Positions 54,031 through 61,624 of a stretch of 64,000 nt of DNA are shown one piece after another. The notes beneath the pieces are model-generated. The model did not search any database. It saw only the letters and a list, made by a program, of their open reading frames with translations, and had not been told where the DNA came from. The stretch comes from Paenibacillus sp. OV219 (GTDB lineage Bacteria; Bacillota; Bacilli; Paenibacillales; Paenibacillaceae). The DNA is taken from NCBI RefSeq assembly GCF_900110075.1, contig NZ_FOCJ01000005.1, forward strand, positions 1 through 64,000. The letters run 5' to 3'. The translations under genes were made by a program, and so were the position numbers. How positions within the stretch are numbered: the first letter of the stretch is position 1; each line of letters starts with the position of its first letter.

Positions 54031-54738
54031 CTAAAACAAATCGTCATTTGCCTGCTGCGGCGTGTTGACATCCCCTTTCAGGAAATATTCATACTTCCCG
54101 AACCGAGACAGCGCAGCTTTATCGGATTGCCATACCCATTCGTCGATTTCGGTCTGACAGCGGTGAGCGCGGAACGCGGCAAGCTTAGCTACGTTGTGCG
54201 CCTGGACGTCGATACGGACGACGTCCTTTTTGGTGTACTTATATTTCTCAGGATGCTCCAGCGCGTCACCGAACGTTATGAAGTACAGCTTGCTCTTGTC
54301 CGCCGAACGCCGGAAGGCAGCCGTCGCGGCTTTGCCGATCGCGCAGTGGTCCGGATGTCCGCCGTATTGTTCATGGAACGTCAGCACGACGTCCGGCTCC
54401 ACTTCGCGGATAAGCGCTTCGATGCGCTCAATAAGTGATGCTTCGTCCTCGAATTCAACGGTTTTGTCGCGGATACCGAAGAAGATCAGCCTACCGATGC
54501 CCAGGCAGTCGCATGCTTCTCGCAGCTCCTGCTCGCGAGCGAGGGCCATCGATTCGCGATTGAGGTACGGCGGGTTGCCCATTCGGCGGCCCATATCGCC
54601 CTTTGTTGCGCTTACTAGCGTGATCTCGACGCCTTCAGAGGCGTATTTGGCCAGCGTGCCCCCGCAAATAAACGACTCGTCGTCCGGATGGGCGAATACC
54701 GCCAGCAGCTTGCGTTTCGGCGCTTGTTCATGGTTCAT
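54031..54738 (-). CDS. bshB2: Bacillithiol biosynthesis deacetylase BshB2-like (PIG-L family)
   Basis: A 235-residue zinc deacetylase. AHPDDES at residues 16-22 holds His17, Asp19/Asp20, and GGHPDHCAIGKAA supplies the third zinc ligand and the HPDH motif. GDMGRRMGNPPYLNRES is shared with Bacillus BshB2. It removes the acetyl group of GlcNAc-malate in bacillithiol synthesis. The ATG overlaps the stop of the upstream DUF1806 gene by 4 bases, the same yojF-yojG order as in Bacillus subtilis, which supports the name. Confidence 0.92.
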   Translation of the reverse strand: MNHEQAPKRKLLAVFAHPDDESFICGGTLAKYASEGVEITLVSATKGDMGRRMGNPPYLNRESMALAREQELREACDCLGIGRLIFFGIRDKTVEFEDEASLIERIEALIREVEPDVVLTFHEQYGGHPDHCAIGKAATAAFRRSADKSKLYFITFGDALEHPEKYKYTKKDVVRIDVQAHNVAKLAAFRAHRCQTEIDEWVWQSDKAALSRFGKYEYFLKGDVNTPQQANDDLF

Positions 54739-55046
54739 TCTGCAAACGGCTCCCTTCCTAGATGCAGCGCGACGTTCATACGCCCTCTGTCATCATAGCC
54801 CGCCAGCAGTAGGCGGCCCAGCCCATCCACCTCGAAATGAGTGAGCGCTTCCATCCGCAGCCAGCCGTGCCCGTCGAATCGGAGCGCGGCGCGGAAGGAC
54901 CCTTCCCCCGCGATAAAAGCGTGCGTTACCTGTACCTTGAAATTGCGGACGAATACGAACGATGTAGCTTCGCTGTGGATATAAGCCTCTGACCCGACGA
55001 ATTTTCGGAGCTCGGCTTCCACTTCCATTCTATTAATAGGGATCAT
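54735..55046 (-). CDS. yojF: DUF1806 (YojF) family protein
   Basis: A 103-residue protein matching the yojF gene that precedes bshB2 in Bacillus. MIPINRMEVEAELRKFVGSE begins the family; HSEATSFVFVRNFKVQVTHA, a beta-rich middle, and LLAGYDDRGRMNVALHLGRE end it. Function unknown. AAAGAGA is a weak ribosome binding site. The 4-base overlap couples it to the deacetylase, suggesting a joint role in low-molecular-weight thiol metabolism. Confidence 0.88.
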   Translation of the reverse strand: MIPINRMEVEAELRKFVGSEAYIHSEATSFVFVRNFKVQVTHAFIAGEGSFRAALRFDGHGWLRMEALTHFEVDGLGRLLLAGYDDRGRMNVALHLGREPFAE

Positions 55047-55170
55047 GGTACAAATCTCTTTTCTTTAGGGATTTTGATTTCCAGCTTATTGTAACATGTG
55101 AGGCATGCCGTGTTCGAATGCCTCCTCGATTTTGGCGGATGATCAGGCTTCGAGGTTTGGAAACTTAAAA

Positions 55171-55201
55171 AAATCTCGCAGAGCCTACGTCTGCGAGATT
55201 T
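55171..55201 (-). terminator. Intrinsic terminator after the glycoside hydrolase remnant
   Basis: A 12-bp stem AAATCTCGCAGA/TCTGCGAGATTT around GCCTACG, 31 bases past the remnant's stop at 55232. It still stands as a normal terminator for the lost gene. Confidence 0.85.
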
Positions 55202-55231
55202 CTTGTGTTTTGAATCATTGTGAACTGTGTT

Positions 55232-55432
55232 TTAGTGGCCTTCCACAATTGCTTTAATCGCATCGAGCGGCAGCTTCGGCTCGCGGTCGTAAGTCAAGAG
55301 TCCGTTAATTTCTTGTTCCACGTCCGTCAGCTGCGTGTAGCAGAAACCTTGCACGACGCCAGCCAGATACTCAGCTCGAATCTTCTCCACGATGTGGTTC
55401 AGCGTATTTGCTACATCCGAATATTTTTTTAC
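55232..55432 (-). pseudogene. 3' remnant of a glycoside hydrolase family 2 (beta-galactosidase-like) gene
   Basis: About 65 codons with no start of their own. They read KKYSDVANTLNHIVEKIRAE then YLAGVVQGFCYTQLTDVEQE and INGLLTYDREPKLPLDAIKA, with a stop at 55232. FCYTQLTDVEQEINGLLTYDR is the C-terminal end of GH2 sugar-hydrolase family proteins, where the Gln-Leu-Thr-Asp and Asn-Gly-Leu motifs follow the catalytic domain. The rest of the gene is missing, and the 5' end abuts a truncated GPP34 gene. The terminator after it survives. Not expected to make a working protein. Confidence 0.82.
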
Positions 55433-55440
55433 TGGATGAA

Positions 55441-55812
55441 CTAATAAAACACCGTATTTTCAATCTCTAGAACTCCTTTATCTACAAGACTCTCTACAAC
55501 CAATTTATATATTTCTTTTTGTCTGTAGTAAAAGTAAGAAACCCACTTCGTTAGCTTCTTTGGTTTCTCAGCAGCCATAATTTCGATTAATCTATCCAGA
55601 TATTTTTCTCCTGTGGATGCTGAGTCTGATATTCTGACCGTATCATCGTCTTCGAATGTAACGTTGCCATTGATAGAAAGCTCCATGATACAAGCGATTA
55701 ACGTATACAAGGCAACATGCATTCGAAACATAGACTTTAGTTTATTGGTTTCACGATCTAGTGCAAGTAAGACAAACTCTTGGGGAATTGATAAATGGTT
55801 TAACATGGTCAT
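55441..55812 (-). CDS. GOLPH3/VPS74 (GPP34) family protein, truncated
   Basis: A 123-residue protein that matches the N-terminal half of bacterial GPP34 proteins (usually 200 residues or more). LSIPQEFVLLALDRETNKLK opens the family, followed by ALYTLIACIMELSINGNVTF and KPKKLTKWVSYFYYRQKEIY. It ends abruptly at VLEIENTVFY, where relatives continue. The following bases read into the glycoside hydrolase remnant. It therefore looks like the 5' half of a gene cut by a deletion. GPP34 proteins bind phosphoinositide-like lipids in eukaryotes; the bacterial role is unknown. Confidence 0.78.
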   Translation of the reverse strand: MTMLNHLSIPQEFVLLALDRETNKLKSMFRMHVALYTLIACIMELSINGNVTFEDDDTVRISDSASTGEKYLDRLIEIMAAEKPKKLTKWVSYFYYRQKEIYKLVVESLVDKGVLEIENTVFY

Positions 55813-55920
55813 GTCATCCTCTCGAAGTTTTTACATACTGCTTATTACTTACTACTTATCACTTTTGATATTGTGCGAAATATAAAAAGTCAAAGGAATC
55901 CTTCTTTCATATGACAAAAG

Positions 55921-55946
55921 AAAAAACCGTCCTAATGGACGGTTTT
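55921..55946 (-). terminator. Intrinsic terminator after the anti-sigma gene
   Basis: AAAACCGTCC/GGACGGTTTT with TAAT loop and an A-rich left flank (T6 on the minus strand), about 16 bases past the stop at 55962. Confidence 0.92.
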
Positions 55947-55961
55947 CATCTAATAATCCCC

Positions 55962-56660
55962 TTACTGTACAGACTCTGCAGCCTTCCTTGCTTCAACGCC
56001 AGTCAGATTGCCTACAATCGAGTACTGGACATCGTCGACCATCCAATACAATTCCGTGAGCTCTGGCTGTTCAAAAATGAGTCCGTTATTCCCGCCAATC
56101 TGCGTCTTGGTGAACAGATCAGTCGGAAATGCTGCTTGCATACGGCTTACGACATACGTGATCGTCTTATCGCCAGATCCATACGTGAAATTGATGTCCC
56201 TCGCCAGTTCGCCTGCCATCCCCACCGCAGAAATCTCCTTGAGTGTGAAGCCTTCTGGCAATTCGCTCGGGACGAGCAGTCCTGGTCCGAAAGCTTGCTG
56301 AGCTTCTTCCACCGTATTTAGATTCGATGTTACCAATTGGGACAGCTCTGATCCAGTCACACCTTCATTAGTCGAGGGTACATCTACATTGCCAATTTGA
56401 TTCTGAGCAGGCGACTGCGCGGACGGCCCTTGAAACACCAGAATGCCAGCAACAATGAGAACTACCGCAGCCATTGCCGCAATTCCATTCATCCATGCTT
56501 TCGAGAATATGAACATGCGGCGCTTCTTCTCCACAGCTGCTTGCTGCCGGATCTTCTGCTTTAATTGATCACTTAATTCAACTGTAGCAAAGAGCATCTC
56601 ATCCGACTCCTCTCGAAATTGCCGACCTAATTTATGATCCTGATCCATGTTTGTCATTTG
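55962..56660 (-). CDS. Anti-sigma factor-like membrane protein (DUF4367 type)
   Basis: A 232-residue membrane protein. The N-terminal 50 residues are a charged cytoplasmic part (FREESDEMLFATVELSDQLK), a single span lies at about 54-76 (AWMNGIAAMAAVVLIVAGIL), and the exterior part (about 120-230) has the DUF4367 pattern LLVPSELPEGFTLKEISAVG and VSRMQAAFPTDLF. This is the typical layout of an ECF-linked anti-sigma factor. It starts at ATG with AAGGAGG upstream, 2 bases after the sigma gene stop, so both are in one operon. Confidence 0.85.
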   Translation of the reverse strand, partial: QMTNMDQDHKLGRQFREESDEMLFATVELSDQLKQKIRQQAAVEKKRRMFIFSKAWMNGIAAMAAVVLIVAGILVFQGPSAQSPAQNQIGNVDVPSTNEGVTGSELSQLVTSNLNTVEEAQQAFGPGLLVPSELPEGFTLKEISAVGMAGELARDINFTYGSGDKTITYVVSRMQAAFPTDLFTKTQIGGNNGLIFEQPELTELYWMVDDVQYSIVGNLTGVEARKAAESVQ

Positions 56661-56661
56661 T

Positions 56662-57201
56662 CTATTCCTCCTTATCCATTCTCCGGGCGAGCGCCTCACG
56701 CGCTCGATGCAGCCTGCCACGGACCGTTCCTTCGGGAGACTGCGTTGCAACCGCAATCTCCTTCGTGCTTAGCTCCAAATAATAATACAGATACAATACT
56801 TCCTGATAGGGTAAAGGCAAGCACAGCACATGCTGCAGCACCTCGCTCTTCTTCAGCTGTTCAAGCACTTGATCCTCGACGCTGATCGTTCGTCCGAGCT
56901 CCATATGACTGAGGTCTGTCGGCTGCTCTGTGAACATCCGAACACCCATTTTGTCTCGACATACATTGACTGTAATGGTTGTCAGCCACGTTTTAACGGC
57001 GCTGTCCCCCCGAAACAATGACCAATTACGATACGCTCGCAAAAATACTTCCTGGCTAATATCCTCAGCGAGATGACGATCACCTGTATAGAAATAAGCG
57101 GTGCGCATCACGACGGAACCGAACGCTTCCATAAGCTGCTCAAGCGCTTGCGCGGGGTCTTTCCTAAAGTTTTCATGGGATTTCAAGCCGGCCGGCTTCA
57201 C
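56662..57201 (-). CDS. ECF RNA polymerase sigma factor
   Basis: A 179-residue ECF sigma factor. Region 2 (about 25-90) reads RTAYFYTGDRHLAEDISQEV and FLRAYRNWSLFRGDSAVKTW. Region 4 (about 115-175) holds LPLPYQEVLYLYYYLELSTK and GTVRGRLHRAREALARRM. It directs the polymerase to stress or envelope genes. A GTG at 57201 is the start, with GGAGG 8 bases before it; the earlier ATG at 57231 has no site. The adjacent membrane anti-sigma gene suggests an envelope signal. No ECF promoter could be fixed upstream. Confidence 0.93.
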   Translation of the reverse strand: MKPAGLKSHENFRKDPAQALEQLMEAFGSVVMRTAYFYTGDRHLAEDISQEVFLRAYRNWSLFRGDSAVKTWLTTITVNVCRDKMGVRMFTEQPTDLSHMELGRTISVEDQVLEQLKKSEVLQHVLCLPLPYQEVLYLYYYLELSTKEIAVATQSPEGTVRGRLHRAREALARRMDKEE

Positions 57202-57316
57202 TATAACCACCTCCAACCTATTAGACGGCATGAGTAGTCAATCCGCTTCATCGAGCAGAAAATCATTTTCGGCACCGAAAGCTTCACCGTAAGAATAACA
57301 AGACGAAGTGATATAA

Positions 57317-57354
57317 CAAACAAGGGCTTGCTCGTAATGAGCAGCCCTTGTTTT
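57317..57354 (-). terminator. Intrinsic terminator after the pentapeptide-repeat gene
   Basis: Stem AACAAGGGCT/AGCCCTTGTT extended by GCTC/GAGC around GTAAT. 14 bases past the stop at 57368. T-rich on both strands. Confidence 0.88.
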
Positions 57355-57367
57355 ATTGTTGCCTCCA

Positions 57368-57973
57368 TTAACCTACTTTAGCACCGTAAGCGAGGGTAAA
57401 CAGCACCGTTTGCTCCCTATCCATTCGCATTCCTGTAACGGTGAGTGATTTGAAATCCACTCCTTCCATCTTTGCCCCTCTTACATCTGCGCCATGCAGC
57501 TTCGCATTGGCGAGTATCGCCATCGTCAGATCACAATCTCGTAGGTCGGCCTTTTCTAAATTGGCTCCTGATAAGTCAGCTTCATGAAATTTAACCCCAC
57601 GCAAATCCTGTCTGACTAATTTGGAATGCCTCAAATTTGTATAGGACCAGTCACCTTTAATAATAGAGATTCCATCCATAGTGGCGCTGGAGAAATCCGA
57701 ACCTGTCATTTTGCACGCAACAAATTTCGATACGAACAGGTTAGCTCCGTTAAAACGACAATTCTCAAATGCGGTTTCATTATGAATAGAACCATTTAAC
57801 GATGCCCCGCGAAAATCACATTCTATAAACCGACAGTTGCTGGAGACAATTTCATTTAATGTTCCATTCGCGAACGAGCACTGATTAAACGTACAACTTG
57901 TTAGCTCGCCATACTTTAAATCTTGTGAGCCAAATTCTACTCCTGTATATTGCTGATTGCTATACTGAAACAT
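57368..57973 (-). CDS. Pentapeptide-repeat protein
   Basis: A 201-residue protein made almost wholly of A(D/N)LXX-type repeats: CRFIECDFRGASLNGSIHNE, NCRFNGANLFVSKFVACKM, GVKFHEADLSGANLEKADLR and LHGADVRGAKMEG. It should fold as a right-handed quadrilateral beta-helix. Fold relatives include Qnr/MfpA (gyrase protection) and AlbG; the loops that mark Qnr proteins cannot be judged here. The ATG at 57973 is preferred because GGAGG lies 6 bases upstream; the 23 earlier codons have no site. It is a single gene. Confidence 0.9.
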   Translation of the reverse strand: MFQYSNQQYTGVEFGSQDLKYGELTSCTFNQCSFANGTLNEIVSSNCRFIECDFRGASLNGSIHNETAFENCRFNGANLFVSKFVACKMTGSDFSSATMDGISIIKGDWSYTNLRHSKLVRQDLRGVKFHEADLSGANLEKADLRDCDLTMAILANAKLHGADVRGAKMEGVDFKSLTVTGMRMDREQTVLFTLAYGAKVG

Positions 57974-58076
57974 AAGGTGCCTCCGTAAAATAGTTATTTT
58001 CAAAGTGAAAATCACCTTTTTAATATAGCATACGGAAGTCAAGTACCTGTCTGATCCTCATGAATAGTCAAGTGTA

Positions 58077-59114
58077 TTATTTTTTCGCGAGCTTCTCCCG
58101 GATGATCGGCGCGACTTCAGTACCCATCAATTTGATCGCGTTCATGACCTGGTCATGCGGCATGGTGCCCACTGGCATATGCATGATGAACCGTGAGAAA
58201 CCCAGTTGTTCGCCCATAAACAAGATTTTATCGGCTACAGTCTCGGGATCTCCGACGTACAAGGCGCCTTCAAGACCGCAAGCGGAGTCGAAGGATTCAC
58301 GGTTATAAGAGCTCCAACCGCGCTCGCGGCCGAAATAGTCCATCGACGCCTTGGTCGGCGGGTAATACTGTTCCGCTGCGAGCGAATTGCTTCCTGCGAC
58401 GAAACCGAGGGAGTGAAGCGCGATGCGAAGCTTCGATGGATCGTGGCCAGCGCGAGCTGCCGCGTTCTAGTAGAGCTGTAGGACAGGCGCGAATTTCAAC
58501 GGGTTTCCGCCAATGATCGCCAAGACCAGCGGCAGGCCTAGTGTGCCGGCGCGAATGGCCGACTCCGGGTTGCCCCCACTTCCGATCCATACCGGCAGCG
58601 GGTCCTGGACTGGACGCGGATAGATCCCCAAATTCGTAAAGGCCGGACGATGCCCGCCTCTCCAAGTGACGTGCTCCGAGTCTCTGATTTTTAGCAGTAA
58701 TTCAAGCTTTTCTTCAAACAGCTCCTCATAATCGTCCAGATCGTAGCCAAATAGCGGAAACGCATCGACCAGGGACCCGCGGCCCACTATAATTTCAGCT
58801 CGCCCGTTCGAGATACCGTCCAACGTCGAAAATTGCTGAAAGACGCGTACTGGATCTGCTGCGGAGAGCACCGTAACCGAGCTTGTCAGGCGGATGTTCT
58901 TGGTCATCGGGGCAGCGGCGGCCAGCACCATGGCTGAAGCGGAATCCGCGAACTCCTTCCGATGATGCTCGCCGATGCCGAAGATATCCAAGCCGACCTT
59001 GTCCGCAAGTACAATTTCTTCAACGACCTCACGTAAACGTTGAGCGTGGCTCATCATTTCACCCGTTCTGGGGTCTGGCGTTGTTTCCACAAAAGTATCG
59101 ATGCCTATTTCCAC
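58077..59114 (-). pseudogene. LLM-class flavin-dependent oxidoreductase with an internal amber codon
   Basis: A 345-codon frame from a GTG (59114, AAGGGGG upstream) that reads as a complete luciferase-like monooxygenase: [59 protein letters not shown], and C-terminal GFSRFIMHMPVGTMPHDQVM. One TAG at 58467-58469 stops it after 215 codons, at APVLQLY. Downstream the same frame continues NAAARAGHDPSKLRIALHSL to the natural end, so no frame is lost. It is probably a nonsense mutation (a CAG, AAG or TGG to TAG change). Read-through is not excluded but nothing supports it. Confidence 0.88.
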
Positions 59115-59252
59115 TTGTAATTCCCCCTTATCCGTCTTACCTATCTACTAAATGATCAAACTATGGGCTCATTCTACCTTCTAGTAGATAGTAAATCAAT
59201 TCAATTTTAGTTCCTTATTATGGCTTCTTGTACGCTCGAAGCATGAAAAAAA

Positions 59253-59270
59253 CCGCGATTTTCGCGGCCA
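59253..59270 (-). terminator. Intrinsic terminator, GCCGCG repeat family (copy 5)
   Basis: CCGCGATTTTCGCGG with A7 before it, 70 bases past the stop of the LysR gene at 59340. The flank TTTCATGAGATAA matches the TTAATGAGATAA of copy 3. Confidence 0.78.
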
Positions 59271-59339
59271 TTTCATGAGATAACGTTGGACCTCCTGTGC
59301 TTTAATTGAGCTTGCCCAAATTCGTTTCTTATTATGGAA

Positions 59340-60242
59340 TTAATTGGTCTGTTTGGATATGGTCTCGAAAAATGCTACAACGATCTCGCGAAATTCCAAT
59401 GCAGCCGGCGATAGATATCGACTCTTATGCCACAACAATGCGATTTCCCGTACCACTTCGTGAGTCTCTACCTGGAGATAATGGATTTGGGCTCGTTCAT
59501 TCCTCGCCGTGCTTGGTATGAAGGCAATGCCAATCTCGGCTTCCACCAGATTGACCAACCTCGCCGGTTCATCCCCCTCGTACACGTAATGAGGTGCAAA
59601 TCCGACTGATCTGCATACCGCATCCATTAGATCGCGCGTACCGAAGCCGACCTTTACTCCGACAAACCATTCATCCCTCAGCTCGGTCAAGGATACGCTG
59701 CTTCGATCTGCCAACCAATGCCCCTTTGGAACGGCCACAAGGATGGGGTCGATGTACACGATTTGACATTCGATGTCATCTCGTTCGATAGGCGGCGAGG
59801 ACAAACAATAATCGACCTCACCTCTTTCCAGAAGCATAACCATTTCCTGTGTAGTCAGCATTTGCACATGAAATTGAATATTGGGCCGCTTTTTTCGAAA
59901 TTCACGAAGAATGCCCGGTAATACACTTGCGCTAGTCACCCCTAATTCAAGTGTGCCATGATCGGGGTTGAGTAAGTCGTTAAGCTCTAGCTTGCCCTGC
60001 TCCAATTCGAACAAAGCCCTTTCTGTTCGTCGAAGAAAGCTTCTTCCGAACGCATTCAATTGCAGCTTCCTGCCTTTTCGATCAAATAGCGAGACTCCTA
60101 GATCTTCCTCAAGACGTTGAATCGTTTTGCTTAATGACGATTGCGTGACGTGCAGACTCCGGGCAGCCTCTGTCACATGCTCCGAACGAGCTACCGCGAG
60201 AAAATAGTACAGTTGAAGAAGTTCCAAACTCGCACGCTCCAT
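59340..60242 (-). CDS. LysR family transcriptional regulator
   Basis: A 300-residue regulator. The HTH (about 8-65) contains LYYFLAVARSEHVTEAARSL and QSSLSKTIQRLEEDLGVSLF. The C-terminal two-lobe ligand-binding domain includes GTLELGVTSASVLPGILREF. It is divergent from an MFS exporter 103 bases away and probably regulates it. The start lies after an AAGGA site. A GCCGCG-family terminator follows. Confidence 0.93.
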   Translation of the reverse strand: MERASLELLQLYYFLAVARSEHVTEAARSLHVTQSSLSKTIQRLEEDLGVSLFDRKGRKLQLNAFGRSFLRRTERALFELEQGKLELNDLLNPDHGTLELGVTSASVLPGILREFRKKRPNIQFHVQMLTTQEMVMLLERGEVDYCLSSPPIERDDIECQIVYIDPILVAVPKGHWLADRSSVSLTELRDEWFVGVKVGFGTRDLMDAVCRSVGFAPHYVYEGDEPARLVNLVEAEIGIAFIPSTARNERAQIHYLQVETHEVVREIALLWHKSRYLSPAALEFREIVVAFFETISKQTN

Positions 60243-60344
60243 TCATTCCTTCTAGTCAATGTGAATATAGCATGCAATGCGTTGGAATAAATAATGGATA
60301 TCAAGTACGATGGCAATAACAGTTCATAGAAAGGATGGAACATC

Positions 60345-61532
60345 ATGAATCGTAAATTCGTTGTTTATCTCGTTGCGTTTGCTGCATTTCTCGGGCCGTT
60401 CACGCAAACGATCTACACCCCGGTGTTACCGGAAGTTGCCAGTCAACTCCACTCCACCTCATTCGTCGTAAATTTGACGATTTCCGTGTTCACCTTATTT
60501 CTTGCCATCATGCAGATGATCTATGGTCCGCTTACTGACTCGAAGGGGCGCCGCAAAGTCATGCTGTTCGGAATATCGCTGTATGTTATCGCTTCGGTCG
60601 GGTGCTTCTTCTCTGAAAATATTGAGCTGCTCATATTCTTCCGAGCGTTGCAAGCTATCGGAATTGCAGCGGGATCCGTTGTTGCCGTTACGGTCATCAG
60701 TGACTTGTTCGATGGAAAAGAACGCGGCCAAGCGATGGGAACCTTTCAGATGTTGGTTTCGCTTGGCCCTGTGCTCGGGCCGGTCATCGGCGGCTTCTTA
60801 AGCGGTTTGTTCAATTTTCACTCAGTGTTTCTAGCTCTTGCAGCAACAGGATTGCTTGTTCTAATTTTCAACTACCTGTATTTGAAGGAAACGAAGCCGG
60901 ACACCGTCGAAGTAGGTCGCTTTCAACTGCGGGATTTTGCAGCGATTCTTCAGAATCGGATCGGATCGTCCATCATTTACCTTGGCTTTATTCAGTATTA
61001 TGTGTTCTACGATTTTCTTGTTTTCCTGCCAAACATCTTAAGCGATCGTTACGGCTTATCAGCAGAGCAAAAGGGACTGGTATTTCTGCCGATGTCACTC
61101 TGTCTCGTGGTCGGTAGTTATTTAGGAGGAAAGTTCCAATCACGGATTGATGGAGAGAAGCTTCTTGTTCTGACGACTTATTTAAATGCGATTTCGGTGT
61201 TGTTTTTCATCATTTTTTATTCATTTTCATTAGCTTGGCTGCTGGCAGGAATTATACTCTTCGGATTATTCCTCGGGCTCTCGCTCCCCGTTCAGACAAC
61301 GCTGCTGACCGGAGCTTTCACGAAGAACCGTGCAACGGCCGTTGGAGCGTATAACTTTTTCCGTTATATGGGAATGGCTTGCAGCCCGATTGTTGGCAGT
61401 CTAATCTACAATATCGGCGGCTATTATCTGCTGTATGGTTTTATCGTGTTCGTATTTCTGGCTTATGCTCTGCTGTTGTCGCGACGTCTCCTTGGCGCAC
61501 AAGCAAATAGTCCGTCCCTTGAAAAGGGTTAA
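60345..61532 (+). CDS. MFS drug-efflux transporter, Bcr/CflA type
   Basis: A 395-residue major facilitator protein with 12 predicted spans. GPLTDSKGRRKVMLFGISLY is the loop 2-3 signature with the G-x-x-x-D-(R/K)-x-G-R-(R/K) pattern. ALQAIGIAAGSVVAVTVISD and LVSLGPVLGPVIGGFLSGLF are the antiporter motif C region typical of DHA1 drug exporters. AAAGGA precedes the ATG. It is probably controlled by the divergent LysR gene. Its substrate cannot be predicted. Confidence 0.92.
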   Translation: MNRKFVVYLVAFAAFLGPFTQTIYTPVLPEVASQLHSTSFVVNLTISVFTLFLAIMQMIYGPLTDSKGRRKVMLFGISLYVIASVGCFFSENIELLIFFRALQAIGIAAGSVVAVTVISDLFDGKERGQAMGTFQMLVSLGPVLGPVIGGFLSGLFNFHSVFLALAATGLLVLIFNYLYLKETKPDTVEVGRFQLRDFAAILQNRIGSSIIYLGFIQYYVFYDFLVFLPNILSDRYGLSAEQKGLVFLPMSLCLVVGSYLGGKFQSRIDGEKLLVLTTYLNAISVLFFIIFYSFSLAWLLAGIILFGLFLGLSLPVQTTLLTGAFTKNRATAVGAYNFFRYMGMACSPIVGSLIYNIGGYYLLYGFIVFVFLAYALLLSRRLLGAQANSPSLEKG

Positions 61533-61545
61533 ATGACCATATGGA

Positions 61546-61596
61546 AGAGACGCATCGAATTTGTCCAGCACAGTGGTCAATTCGATGCGTCTCTTC
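61546..61596. terminator. Bidirectional terminator
   Basis: A perfect 17-bp stem, AAGAGACGCATCGAATT/AATTCGATGCGTCTCTT, between convergent genes with stops at 61532 and 61625, followed by CTCTTTT. Confidence 0.92.
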
Positions 61597-61624
61597 TCTT
61601 TTACCCGTTAATCACTGTCCTCGC

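Noticed and set aside
57245-57300. ECF-type autoregulatory promoter upstream of the sigma gene
   Set aside because: A TGAAGC-like -35 is present but no -10 such as CGTC fits at 16-17 bases.
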